Notes under the pieces: model-generated
Told to the model about the DNA's origin: nothing
The model's input: only the letters and a program-made list of their open reading frames with translations
The model's database searches: none
Source of the DNA: Calliopum simillimum
Lineage: Eukaryota; Arthropoda; Insecta; Diptera; Lauxaniidae
Direction: 5' to 3'
NCBI GenBank assembly: GCA_951812925.1
Contig: OX638370.1
Span: forward strand, 80,892,004 to 80,956,003
DNA length: 64,000 nt
Program-made: the position numbers and the translations under genes
In this document: positions 24,601 to 33,452 of the stretch, piece after piece
How positions within the stretch are numbered: position 1 is the stretch's first letter
Layout of the letters: each line of letters starts with the position of its first letter

Positions 24601-27556
24601 TCTGAGCAAAAACTAGGCAAACTCAGACAACAAGACGTGGCAGCCTTCATGTGAACAAAATGTTCAAAATGCTGCAGTGTAGGGTATTTAATTTTTGGCC
24701 AGGCCAAAGGTAACACCATTACTAGTTATTTTTAAAATTGTATATCATGCCAAATTGTTGTTTCTTTTTTAATCACAAAAAAAAAAAAAACAATTTTTTT
24801 GAACATCAAATCTGTAATTCACACAGTTAATTTCGTTTGGTTCTAGCGCCCCTCATTAAGTTCTATGAAAAATAATAAAAAATGAGTATCATCTGGATAG
24901 AATACAAAAATCCTCTTATCTATTACTGTCAACAAATATCACTTGTTTTTATAAACCAAGAGAGATAAAGTGATTTATCTCATATGCATAGTGAAACAGA
25001 ATATACAGCTTTCAATATGCGTCTCGCCGTATCCACTAGAATCATTTTAGAACAAAGCAACCAGACCTCAACAGTTTCTTTTGTATCGAATTACATTTCA
25101 GCCAAAACAAAAGCTTAGCAAAGCAATTTAGATTCGGTTCTAGTTTCACTAATTAATATCTTCAAGAAAAGTTACATGGAGTGAATGTAAATTTGCAAGA
25201 GAAAAATAGAAAAAATTTTAAAAAATCTGAGTGTCAATATATCGTGCATTTGGAGCACGACCTTGTGACGCCGTGAAAGTGTTGCTTTTTTACAAAATTA
25301 TCATTACAGTTGATAAATAACATTTAGTGTTTTTGAATTGGTGAAGGAAAGAGAGCTTTTTTCCTATACAAAGATACTCGCTTTTTAGGAGATGATCAAC
25401 ACTTCTTTTGAATTTTCGTGTAAATGCTTCTGTGTCACAAAGGAAAAACCATTTTAATTCCATGAACAATCATTGAATTTAAGCGGTTCATCCTTTTTAA
25501 TATAATTTTTTTTTTTTTAATATTTGCGTTTGTATTTTTATTAATTCTTTGTTTTGTTTTTGTTTTTAGCCGACGACGATTCTGATAGCAGCCCACACGA
25601 CATGGAAGGTGGCGGTTCGGATTTAGAATGCGGTATTTCCGATCTTAATGGTTTGAATCTTAACTCACACAACATTGGAAGTCAATCGTATGCGCAAATG
25701 CAGGTTTGTAACATGGCTTTGTTTCTATTTATAAGCACAAACCATATCAAACGTTATTTGAGATGAGTATGTTCTAGAACCATTTTCCAGACCTACTGTC
25801 ATATAATACTTCATAACAATCTTTTTTGTTGTTTATTTTTCCGTTTTGTTGATGATTTAAGAGCTAAAAACTATGCAATTAAATTGAAGATGGCAGTATC
25901 AATAAGAATGTGTTTGAATCAAGTATCATTTATTTGTACATTTCCAATACAATCTTTAAATATTTATCATTTCCAATGAGTCTTTATTTTTGGTTTTGGT
26001 TTATTTGCCGCACGACTTTCTCGATTACTGAAATAACACCTCCTTCATCTCAAACCTTTTTTGTGAGTCTTTTGGTCCTCCACGTTTTCTTCAATCTTTT
26101 AGTTTCAATTAAGGGCTGTGCAGCAAGTTTCGTTTAGCGATTTGCGAAGATTATGCTTAGTCCATTGAAACCTCATGGTGATTATACACTAGATAGTATC
26201 ACAAAAAAAAGTTCGCTGTAAGCCCCCCATTTTGAAAGCTTATCGGTTTTGATTTTTAAGGAAAAAACATTTATTTTTACCTCTAAATAATACGCTATTT
26301 GATTTTTTCCTTTTGCTCCGCCATTTGACGTCAGATCATAAAGTATGGTATATTGTTGTTAATGTCTCAATGTGGGCTATATTTCCACCCTAAGGTGCCA
26401 AGGACACTTCATAGAATTGAAGCCCATAAAAAATCATAAAATTCATATTTTCAAAGTTTCATCAAATTGGTGAAATTGAAATAGTTAAAGCGAATATAAA
26501 TCCTTAGAACAAAATATGAAAAACATGATTCAAAAACGAAAATCGCCCCCCATAACTATGCAATATTCTTTTTTTTAAATATTTGACATGTCTAACAGTA
26601 TACAAATGAATAGAAAAAAGAATCTTGCATAGTTTTGGGGGGTGATTTTTGTTTTTGAAACATCCTGTTCAAAACGGATAAGCATTCAAAATTGGGGGCT
26701 TACAGCGAACATTTTTTTTTTTGTATGGGGATCGATACTATCTACTATACACTTGAAAATAACAAACCACAAAAAACTTGCAACTTTTGTTTAGCTTAGC
26801 AGACGCTTCTTTTGATTTTGAAATAATAAAATTATTCTAATCGCAACGTCAATGAAGATATGTTTCCAAGATAAGTCGACATTTCCATTTCGAAGTCATC
26901 ATTGCCAACTAAAATACTTTAAAGATTTTATTCAAGACGACCTGTGCTGAAACAGATATAGCAACACTGAAAACAATATCAAAAACTGTGGTGTAATCAC
27001 TTTCGCTACTGACTAAGGACACAATACTTATATCGTATATCTAATCCTCCAGCAAATGCTGACTAACCTGGGAATCAGGGAATGTGGTACTTTGGTAGAT
27101 ATCAATGAGCATGATTTAAGATTTTCTGCTGTGATTTAATCGGTCCCAACAAAAACTTTGAATTTTTGGCAATTCAGTCAAATTTTTCACAATTGTCAAC
27201 ATTCATATGTGATTCAATTTTGGAATCACTTGTGATGCGTGTTGATTCTAGTTAAGGGTCGTACATAAATTACGTAAGACACTTTTCGAAAATTCTAGAA
27301 CCTCCCCATATAAGGTTTTTTCCTACCTTTTTTTTCATTGTAAGAAAGCATAACGATATGATGGCCCCCTCTCTTTAATGGTTGCCTTAAAAGAAATATT
27401 TTTTCCATTTTGTTTTTGACTATCAGCTTACAATTTCTTTTTTCATTTACTGCAGCATGATCTTGACAGACAACATCTTCTCGGCGATCGACCGAGGAAT
27501 GGACTTTTTGAAAGTGTTATTGCTGATGGGCTTGAAGGCATGGAGCACCAAGAAAC
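9696..27556 (+). CDS. Gdap2: GDAP2-like protein, macro domain part (exons 1-8, 3' end outside window)
   Basis: Eight exons join in phase: 9696-9752, 11378-11529, 11595-11737, 11795-11927, 18196-18305, 18376-18618, 25570-25703 and 27456-27556. All have AG acceptors and GT donors, and together give 357 residues. The macro (ADP-ribose-binding type) domain spans about residues 58-230, with ITALDVDAITNTTDESL, RIFAGAGNQL, GEVRVTKGYNLPATFILHTA and a C-terminal RTIRRFLDKSPSQVVIFCV strand-helix region. The usual NAAN motif reads NTTD, as in GDAP2 proteins. A family-typical HSVMMRH linker and an acidic segment (DDDSDSSPHDMEGG) follow. Known GDAP2 proteins end in a CRAL-TRIO lipid-binding domain, which is not seen here. 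Exon 1 (19 codons) is the least certain; its ATG lies 5 bp after an acceptor, so a 5' UTR exon must lie upstream. The function in flies is poorly defined (ADP-ribose and lipid binding are inferred from the domains). Confidence 0.9.
9820..9969. mobile_element. Fragment of the AGACTGAT-ended family
   Basis: It shares the block CATCCTCTTTCAGATTTTTG and the end ATCAGTCT with the right end of the element at 3486-4540. The left end is missing. It lies in the first intron of the GDAP2 gene, just after exon 1. Confidence 0.5.
10250..10462 (+). other. Small spliced-looking open segment, interrupted by a palindrome
   Basis: Two open stretches are separated by a 62-bp sequence with a perfect GTAAGT donor (10349) and TTTCCACAG acceptor (ending 10410). 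One frame reads through as KGREPVGTDAIF then IFKKYMPNKPRVPLFDAY. Another starts MQSIAFQLLVDNEEQENIPQ and stops at once after RTRTRWN. The acidic start followed by an Arg/Trp-rich motif is vaguely like PIF/Harbinger transposase N-termini. Inferred to be a transposon or gene relic; identity uncertain. Confidence 0.25.
10462..10602. mobile_element. Palindromic 141-bp MITE
   Basis: The arms ACATTGAAATAAACCGCTC and its complement enclose further inverted sequence (CAATTCTGAATAGAAAACCC), so that nearly the whole element forms a hairpin with a loop of about 45 bp. No coding capacity. It sits inside the open segment described at 10250-10462. Confidence 0.7.
11378..11927 (+). CDS. Gdap2: GDAP2-like exons 2-4 with two short introns
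   Basis: This compact three-exon block encodes the N-terminal half of the macro domain. The introns are 65 bp (11530-11594) and 57 bp (11738-11794). Exon 2 ends inside a Trp codon (TG|G), exon 3 after the first base of a Glu codon (G|AG) and exon 4 after AG of an Arg codon that exon 5 completes. The contrast between these tiny ancestral introns and the 6.3-kb next intron fits expansion by transposon insertion. Confidence 0.92.
12132..12656. mobile_element. TIR element with reiterated GGACATAATCCCC motif
   Basis: The motif CGGACATAATCCCCAT and its complement occur about a dozen times in both orientations, clustered at 12133-12280 and 12520-12660, with GGACATAATCCC at the two edges. Between them lies a different segment with a direct repeat (TTTTTGGGAGTT(T/G)TAAATC at about 12387 and 12466) and a GC-rich hairpin near 12355. 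No coding sequence. Family unknown; architecture as at 29559 and 50193. Confidence 0.65.
12670..14007. other. Intron 4 sequence of GDAP2 without recognised feature
   Basis: AT-rich with no convincing exon, repeat unit or terminal repeat on either strand. Short open frames near 13525-13936 look like chance. Confidence 0.45.
14008..14218. mobile_element. 211-bp MITE ending GAGGAGT
   Basis: The terminal repeats GAGGAGTGGCCGTACCAAAG and the near-complement at 14188-14218 extend about 31 bp, including GGGCCTAAGTAC. The core at 14045-14190 is shared with the MITE at 43684-43923, although the ends differ. Flanking AACT/AATT may be part of the terminal repeat (CAA(T/C)TGAGG). Confidence 0.75.
14239..15055. 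mobile_element. Foldback element, ends TAGTGGAGTCAATGA
   Basis: Inverted arms of about 130 bp (14239-14378 and 14924-15055) share GAACAGCTCCGA, GAAACATTT and GAGCGCGGTCGGAATTAT on opposite strands. The 540-bp middle has no convincing gene. A 45-bp retrotransposon end has inserted at 14684. The element could be flanked by TA, but its exact ends are not certain. Confidence 0.75.
14684..14728 (-). mobile_element. 45-bp 5'-truncated RTE-like insertion with 12-bp target duplication
   Basis: The sequence is the complement of the 3' end of the retrotransposon fragment at 23320-23375 (CTTAGGAGTTAAAGGAGAAT then ACAT repeats). It is flanked by AGACTTTGTCTT on both sides (14672-14683 and 14729-14740). 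That is the signature of target-primed insertion with extreme 5' truncation. Confidence 0.8.
15056..16088. other. Intron 4 sequence with a faint LINE-like open frame
   Basis: A 106-codon open frame at 15101-15421 (+) contains KEDRNIFNRNFKNVNYDAAF, which faintly recalls the linker between endonuclease and RT of LINEs. No endonuclease or RT motif accompanies it. Nothing else is seen. Confidence 0.25.
16089..17722. mobile_element. Foldback element with inverted tandem-repeat arms
   Basis: The ends carry TATCGTTCCTATACAAG in inverted orientation (16089-16105 and 17705-17721), with looser similarity for about 60 bp. Inside, units of 101-113 bp containing ACTATCAACAAGCCTTAATG are repeated in the + orientation (starting 16718, 16831, 16932) and in reverse orientation (to about 17050, 17505 and 17625). 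This resembles Drosophila FB elements, whose arms are also tandem arrays. A 340-bp MITE is nested at 17051-17390. No transposase was found. Confidence 0.72.
17051..17390. mobile_element. 340-bp Tc1/mariner-type MITE nested in the foldback element
   Basis: It begins CACCCAAAAAAAATTCTG and ends CAGATTTTTTTGGGTG, with TA on each side (17049-17050, 17391-17392). The neighbouring tandem units give the uninterrupted site TTGATAGTCC, which confirms that TA was duplicated. The interior is rich in TTTACAAC/CAGCAAAT repeats and has no gene. Confidence 0.82.
18196..18618 (+). CDS. Gdap2: GDAP2-like exons 5 and 6 (C-terminal half of macro domain)
   Basis: Exon 5 (18196-18305) encodes NVLSKARELNLRTIALCNIN onward. 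Exon 6 (18376-18618) encodes the last macro-domain strand and helix plus the conserved LAPLYFPRDQLEE and HLPKDIGGEFGEPHHPDRQI stretch. The intron between them is 70 bp. Exon 6 ends with one base of a Thr codon before a perfect GTAAGT donor; reading through the donor gives only a short non-conserved tail, so splicing to 25570 is preferred. Confidence 0.92.
18619..20338. other. Intron 6 sequence, left part
   Basis: No exon or TIR element recognised. Scattered CTTGGT/ACCAAG words at 20050-20160 recall the hexamer-repeat family at 6410-6960. Confidence 0.4.
20577..21097 (+). pseudogene. Tc1/mariner (ITmD37E-like) transposase, internally deleted
   Basis: From ATG at 20577 the frame reads MSSNQEKKRKLILYTYL, a helix-turn-helix region (AIAKKTGASKITVQRVI), a GRK linker and the conserved HFKQNPNTSERDMAVR. 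It then reaches DYCIMDD, the first catalytic Asp region of the ITmD37E group. There it jumps directly to a C-terminal tail (TVQNLMNGLQKKVKYFYIK) and stops. The catalytic core between the first Asp and the Glu is missing. Two in-frame stops (about codons 18 and 71) break it further. Confidence 0.82.
21145..21899 (-). mobile_element. DINE-1-like Helentron copy 1
   Basis: On the minus strand it starts TTTTTATACCCTAC, contains the family block CGCAGAGAAGGAGGCGTGGC and ATTCTTGATCAGCGTCACC, then about three tandem units of 115-130 bp with GCACGCCCTC-type boxes. It ends with the hairpin TTTGGCCAGGCCAAA and CTAG. This order matches DINE-1/Helentron-associated elements. It lies inside the Tc1 element at 20339-23446. 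Confidence 0.82.
21960..22853 (-). pseudogene. Mariner transposase pseudogene
   Basis: The minus strand starts MERSKRKIRKTMSGDIPEPT at 22852 and reads, across frameshifts and stops, the mariner landmarks in order: WFRRF, GRPKSSSDYASVALVK, KIPTGDE-like, MVWSPEGANLHVKQ and a region before the second Asp. The sequence then stops near 21960, short of the final catalytic motifs. It is a third mariner lineage in the window, different from 5765-6215 and 63196-63936. Confidence 0.75.
22879..23375 (+). pseudogene. RTE-like non-LTR retrotransposon 3' fragment
   Basis: An open frame of 154 codons contains VKSVLLYGCETW, CLRRILKVWWPR, RKWxWIGHTLR-like (HKWRWIGHTLRKP) and EWNPQGSRGRGRPKTNWKRS, ending ALCSS. 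These are the usual post-RT motifs of RTE-like and related LINEs. The 3' end is an ACAT microsatellite, typical of RTE tails. The 5' part with endonuclease and RT is absent. Clade assignment is tentative. Confidence 0.8.
23832..24725 (+). mobile_element. DINE-1-like Helentron copy 2
   Basis: It starts TTTTTATACCCTAC with AGAGTATA shortly after, carries the same GAAGGAGGCGTG and ATTCTTGATCAACGTCACC block, then four tandem units of about 120 bp. It ends with the hairpin TTTGGCCAGGCCAAA (24695-24709) and ACTAG. More diverged than copy 3. Confidence 0.82.
24726..25569. other. Intron 6 sequence, right part
   Basis: AT-rich; no supported feature other than the acceptor of exon 7 at its end (polypyrimidine-rich 25507-25569). 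Confidence 0.45.
25570..25703 (+). CDS. Gdap2: GDAP2-like exon 7 (acidic linker)
   Basis: This 134-nt exon follows a TTTTTAG acceptor. It completes a Thr codon and encodes an acidic, Ser/Gly-rich linker (DDDSDSSPHDMEGGGSDLE) and an Asn-rich stretch ending SQSYAQMQ. It ends in phase 0 before GTTTGT. It is separated from exon 6 by 6.95 kb that holds the transposon nest at 20339-23446 and a Helentron copy. Confidence 0.88.
26184..26753. mobile_element. Foldback MITE with double inverted repeats
   Basis: Outer inverted repeats contain GATAGTATC, TTCGCTGTAAGCCCCC and TTATCGG-like words at both ends. A second pair of arms near the centre (about 26530-26575 and 26612-26660) contains CCCCATAACTATGCAA and TTGCATAGTTTTGGGG. 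Nearly the whole 570 bp can fold on itself. No gene. Confidence 0.7.
27255..27400. repeat. Possible end of a dispersed GGTCGTACATAAATTACGTA repeat
   Basis: The word GGGTCGTACATAAATTACGTA followed by a C-rich CTCCCCATATAAGG stretch is like the termini of a widespread insect repeat. Only one end can be seen here, just upstream of GDAP2 exon 8, so the call is weak. Confidence 0.3.
27456..27556 (+). CDS. Gdap2: GDAP2-like exon 8, last exon visible
   Basis: This 101-nt exon after a CTGCAG acceptor encodes HDLDRQHLLGDRPRNGLFES and on to GLEGMEHQE, then a split codon (AC|) before GTAAGT. In the family the CRAL-TRIO domain begins shortly after this point. No exon coding for it could be read on the + strand of the remaining 36.4 kb. 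Confidence 0.88.
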
Positions 27557-28400
27557 GTAAGTACTTTTTTTAAATAATAACACCGTCCGACACGATTTTG
27601 CACAACTGAAAAAGATAAAAATTACCTATTTGCGGGGGTATATAAAGAGTAATATCCTGCATAAGTTTTAGAAAACGTGATATACTTACCTCACATGTAA
27701 AGATCGTAAAATTTAGTATGTCGATTATTATTATTTGTACAAGGTAATATGAAACTTAAAAAATCGATCGAAAAAAAATTCGACATGATCCAGAAAATCG
27801 GGAAGACACGTATTACTTATTTTTAGCTATGTATTATTGGATTCAGAATAAATTGGATATTGTGCAACCAAAAATTGAATTTTGTCCGACTGTGAACTCA
27901 GTTGCTATAAAAAAAGTAAAAATTTGGGCTGAAGGGAGGAAAGTTTGTCTTCCTAGAAATTTTAAAGAACTATTCTTTTTAATTTTTTGACCTAAAGCCC
28001 AAAATAAAAATCAAAGTTCTTATTATCTCTTATTAGTATTAACTCTATCTCTATACCGACTTTCATAAAAATTGTTGAATGAGCTTTAGCAGTGGCAACA
28101 CATTTTCCGATAAGGGGCTACACCGGGATACACAGCTAATATATTTATAGTCTATTGATTATGTCATTTTAAAAAGAACTAAGACGTTTACGGGTTTTTA
28201 TTACAGGAGTCGGTAAATGGGTCATTTAGGAAGAGAAGCCGCGGAGTGCTATTAAATAAGAGGGTGGATATTGGAGAGGGCGGAGAGGGAAATGCACCCT
28301 TTACAGTTTTTTCAATATATCAAGCGATCAAAGCAAAATTTTGATACTTTTTATAAAAAACCTTTTTGCAGAGAATTAAATTTGCCATTTAAATAGATTA
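27557..28400. other. Start of GDAP2 intron 8, no recognised feature
   Basis: AT-rich sequence after the exon 8 donor. No exon encoding the missing CRAL-TRIO domain is seen. Confidence 0.45.
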
Positions 28401-29302
28401 CACAGGCTTACAAAAAAAAAAAAAAAATGTCATGGCGTTTTGATCAGACTATGTGTTTCCTAGGGCTTTGACGTCCTGAATCCGAATCCGGGGTCCGTTT
28501 TTTTCCAGAACGTTTGAGAAAAAAGATTTCATATGGAGGTCAACATGGGGTTCATGTGTCGTTTAGTGATAAGTTCGCTAAAATTCTGAAACTAATTTTT
28601 AATCATTGAGCTTTTGGGTTTAAAAAGAATATGTGAGCAAAAAGGGTATCTTGGACTTAGTTTCGGAGATATAGCCATCGGAAGATCAGAATATATATCT
28701 TCTATGAAAACCGCTATAAGTTGGGAACCCCTGAATGGATTTAGAAAATATTGGTGTCATATGAAAGGTATTTTGTTGCTGTTGTTATTGTTGTTGTTGC
28801 TTTTGTTGTTGTTGTTGCTGGTGTTGTTGATTTATTCGTTGTTGTAATTGAAAAATTTCACAAAATTTCAAAAAAGCTGAAATCTCGAAAACTATGAATC
28901 CAATGGAAAATATTTTCAAAACATTTTTATAGGTTGTTAAAATACCTTTCATATAACACCAATATTGTACAAATCCATCCAGGAGTTTCCAGCTTATAGC
29001 GATTTTCATAGAAGATATATCCGGATCTTCCGATGGCTATATCTCTAAAACTAGGTCCGAGATACCCTTTTTGATCACATATTCTTTTTAAAGACTAAGA
29101 AATCAATGATAAAAAATTGTTTTCAGAATTTTAGCCAATTTATCACTAAACGGCACATGACCTCCATATGACCTTGGAAAATTTTTCTCAGAGGTTCTGG
29201 AAAAAAACGGACCCGGGATTCGGATTCAGGACGTCAAAGTCCTTAGGAAACACATAGTGCGGTCAAAACGCCATGACATTTTTTTTTTTTTGTAAGCCTG
29301 TG
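28401..29302. mobile_element. Foldback element with TTA target duplication and GTT centre
   Basis: It begins CACAGGCTTACAAAAAAA and ends with the complement, flanked by TTA on both sides. Arms of about 370-430 bp share CATGGCGTTTTGA, GACGTCCTGAATCCGAATCC, CATATGGAGGTCA and CGGAAGATC in opposite orientation. The centre is a GTT/GCT trinucleotide array (28774-28846), open as poly-Leu but not a gene. A 3-bp TTA duplication is typical of PIF/Harbinger elements, but the termini are not typical. Confidence 0.78.
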
Positions 29303-29558
29303 TTATTTAAAAAATAAAAAAAAAATGCTTATGCTAAAATGTTTAAACCCAAAAAAAAAGAAAAAATTTCGAATTCTTGTGTCCTTTTTCTCTTTTGCCT
29401 ACAACTTTTTTAGGGTCAGAGATAGGTAAAGACATTGCCCAATATAAAAAAAATAGATAAAACTCCCATTTAAATATCGGTTTTTGACTCAAAACCAAGG
29501 CGTTTTACGAAAAAAGTGCATAAGACCAAAATATTTAGAATCGTTCAAAAAATACGTA

Positions 29559-30409
29559 GGGGAACTGATGCTATTGTGGTATAGTTTTTCAATGTGGCAT
29601 GGTCGCATATCTCCGAATTGGGAAAGAACGTGCGAACGTCACTGCTTTTATCCTATCAGAAAACATGAAAAACCAGGGATGGTTTGCCGTCATGCACCAA
29701 ACAAAATTTTTCCGGTGTCAGTTGAATGAAACTTTAGTCGCGTGTGGTTGATTTTTTTTCCGGATTTTTTGCAAAAAAATTTTGATAAGAAAAAGTTGCT
29801 TTTTGGTGAAGTTTTATTTATATTCAATAAAGGTAAGTGCTAAGTATTTCGAAATAAGTGTTTAACTGTGTAAATTCACAAAGTTTCCCATTTTATTTTT
29901 AGAATTTTGTAATTTCTAAAAATTGGCCAGTGTGGTATAGTCGGGATTCGCTAAAGTGGTATATGAATATTTCTTGTTATTCTTAACATTATTTGATTGC
30001 TGTTTATTTTTTTATAAAAACTATGGTTCTCAACCAATGTAAATGTTATTATGAACTTATTTCATACCTTTCAAACTTTATATTTGGTTGTATGGTTAAG
30101 TATACCACTTTACCCTACTTATATGTACCACATTACCAGTCCACTTTACAAGTACTGATCAGTATATATACCACATTGTGCCACCATATATACCACATTA
30201 CTTCCCAACTTTTTGAAAACCGCTTTTTTGACTTTTTTCAGATTTTGCTCAATAACTTTTTTTAATGAAATTGCACACATTTTATTGAAATATATTCTGC
30301 AGGCAATACTTCACTGATTAGCTTAAAATAATTTGGCTAAAATTGTTCTAACGGTTCTCTTTCAAATTCCACCTAAACATTAGCTATACCACAGTAGCAT
30401 CAGTTGTCC
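29559..30409. mobile_element. TA-flanked TIR element with reiterated GTGGTATA motif
   Basis: The left end GGGGAACTGATGCTATTGTG and the right end, complement of GGACAACTGATGCTACTGTG, are flanked by TA (29557-29558, 30410-30411). The motif GTGGTATA or its complement occurs at least eight times inside, in direct orientation on the left and inverted on the right. No transposase was read. The TA duplication suggests Tc1/mariner/pogo. Confidence 0.7.
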
Positions 30410-30411
30410 TA

Positions 30412-33209
30412 TGATTTTTTGCAGAATTTTTTGGAACTTTTTTTCCGGTTTTTTTTTTTTTTTTTTTTTGATAAATTAGAAGCCCTTTTTTTTGGTAAGG
30501 AACAGGAGCTTAGAATCCATTTTTCCTCTTAAAGTACCAGTGGTATTATGTCCATGATGTTTTATATTGGCACGCCCATAAAAAGTTAATCAATATGTAC
30601 TCAATATGGTAAGGTCTTAATAGATTCCACCTTAAATTTTACCCCCTGTTTATGTCAATGAATCATGTTAATTTCATGAAAAGGGTTTTTTTCTACATTG
30701 GCTAAACTGCACTCACTTACTGATCGCTTCTATTGCCAATCGAAATGCCAAATGCTAATTTTCAGTGCATCGTCAGTTAGAATGAAGCCATCTGGCACTC
30801 ATGACAAATAATGGGTTAATAAGTACATATTCACAAAGCTATAAAGCTTAAAAAGTATTTAATGTATTTGAAAGAAAGCGATAATCTTAAGGCGCACATA
30901 ACCTAATTTCATTAACTAACTACGCATTAGACTACCGTGAGGAGTACATAAGAGAAGAATGAAATAAAAAACAAACTTTTAATGGTAAATCATCTGCAAT
31001 GTTATCAGTAGATAACAGATAATAACAACATATTTAGTAATGGGTAATTCCACAACTTAATGCTAAAACATTTGATTCCTGAAACTCTTCCTATTGGCTC
31101 ATTTTTTCCGGGGTTATATTGTTAGTCCACTCCCACGTGCTTGGTTAAGGCGATTATGTTAGTTTATGCTTAGTTATAAGCTGAGCCAATTTGTCTGATT
31201 CCCAGAAGGAAATTATGAAAAAGTTTTTTCTTAACACTTTTGAAAGAGTTCAAGTTTTATAACCGTATCGAAAGCCTATTTAATAACGTTTTTTTAGCTC
31301 TTGCGAACTAAGATCGAATAAAAATTAATTTTGGTGGAAATAAAGGTTTGAGCTAGAATCGGTTATTTTGAAAGTGGAATAATTCTATTCAAAGTTTCGA
31401 AAATCCCGGAATCGGTTGCGATGAAACCAAGGATTTTCGGAATTTTTTAAAAGAAAATAACTCGCTTAAACGTAGTAAAAAAGTGGCGATAGCATATTTG
31501 CGCTTTTCAAAAAATTAAGTATAGGAGATTGGATCTTTTTAATGTTCGAATATCTTGGTATTTCAGTGGTATTTTGACATCCCACAGTTTTCCACTCGAT
31601 AAAGAAGCCCACAAGGATTCCATAACTGTAAGAACCTCAAAATCGCGTTATTTGATTTCCCAAATGACAATATATATTTTTGTTCTTTTTTTTTTTGCAA
31701 TGAAATTAACTAAAAAAGTGGCTTCATATGACCATACAATGTTCAAAGAATGGATGTTAATGGAATTTAGTGCTACGCCCACTTTTCAAACATCAGTTTC
31801 ACATCTAACGCGTGTATCGCACGCGCTTTTTTTTTATTCAACTTATCATTCCATTTATTCCTCAACGAGTTACAAATACCCTAATCATAGCTTCCTACGT
31901 ACTACACTTTTACCTTTAATACGCTTTTGCAATAGTCAAGGTCTTTGATGAAAAACAACCAGCTTAAACGTTTTATATGGTATTAAAACGTCACAAGTTT
32001 TTCTTAAAATACCAGAAAAAACTATTATTAAAGTGCGTGTATAAAACCGCGGGTGCCATCATTTTATTACGACACAATCTTAGACATTACGAGTATATCG
32101 CCTTACCACCTGCTCACGAATGCCAACTATTTGTAGGCACAATAACATTCTGATAAATATATAAATGACGTAAAATATACAAATAACGAGCCCTATATAC
32201 GTCATCACTACGAATGTTTACGTTTTCGTTTTATACAAATGGATAAGACATTTATTTACGAGTAAGAAATTAATTAAAAGGAGAAAGGAAGGACATGCCA
32301 GCCTTAGGTTGCACAGCTGTAGTTTAAAAATAGTTCCAATCACGTAGGCTATTTTTAAACATAGTAAATATGTATGTAGGTATCTACTAGCCATTACAAA
32401 AATATGACAGGTTACCTTGTATACATATTTACGTATGTTGTCTTTAATAAGTAGCAGATAATTTCTTATAAGAACAGTCCAGAAAGTTAATGACTACGAC
32501 CGCAGATAGTGCAGAAAAATGTTAAAAACAACCTTTATTTTTCCTTGTTAGTAAAATATTACTCATACGACATGTTTTACTTGACTAATTCGGAAATAGT
32601 TTTTGAAATCGCATAAATTTTGCAAATATCATGATAAATTTTCCATGGTTTCATTATTTTAAATAGAAAATGTACTTTATATAGAAAATCTTTTTTGTGG
32701 CATTGGTCACATTTGCACATCCTGATTATCTGCAGTATAATTTCGGGATCGGTCTGAATTTCGATTTTTCTTAATATTATATTCTATAATTTGTCAAAAA
32801 ATACATAGGCACACAAATAAAAAAATATTTAATTAACTTTTGAGTAGACATGTGTACTCATACGTACTATTCGACGTTGAAACCGAATCCGAGGTCAGAA
32901 TTGTTCATATAACTGCACGATTTCGAGATATTCTTACTTAAAGTTGCAGAAAGCGCTATTTTAAGGCTAATGGCGCAGATTCTGGAAAATGTGTAGTTCC
33001 AATTTAGTTCACGAGAAACTGTTCGGTTGTAAAACAGTAACTTATCATCATCTTATGCGTATCGCCAAGATACATTGTATCAGTGCCTGATAAATGTTTT
33101 CTTTTATCTTTTATCATATCTATCGTAAAAGATATAATTATGCCATTTCTTTTTATGGTTGATATGTATAGGACCGAGTAATTCAAAGCAAGGGTGTCAG
33201 CTTAGAACA
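30412..33209. other. 2.8 kb without recognised feature
   Basis: Low-complexity AT-rich sequence. The open frame at 31529-31948 (+) has no known motif and contains a long T run, so it is not called a gene. Confidence 0.4.
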
Positions 33210-33452
33210 AAAGTGAGCCAATTTTGGCTCGCCTACAATAACCACAATATTTCAATAATTTGAAAACTTCTCGGAACTACACGTACAACAATCACCAAAA
33301 AATATTTTTTTATTTTTTTTTAGCTTTTATTGAAATATTATATTTTTTGTGATTGTTGTAGTTCCGAGAGATTTGGAAAATATTGATACATTGTGGTTGT
33401 TGTAGACTAGTGATATTTTCCATTGTCTTGTGAGAGCCAAATTTTATATATT
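33210..33452. mobile_element. Small foldback MITE
   Basis: Inverted arms share TTGGCTC, CTACAATAACCACAAT and ACAACAATCACCAAAAAATA with their complements on the right side. The loop is a T-rich stretch. No coding capacity and no clear target duplication. Confidence 0.6.

Noticed and set aside
28614..29009. Poly-Leu and poly-Gln open frames
   Set aside because: They run through the GTT centre of a foldback element and their flanks are inverted-repeat arms.
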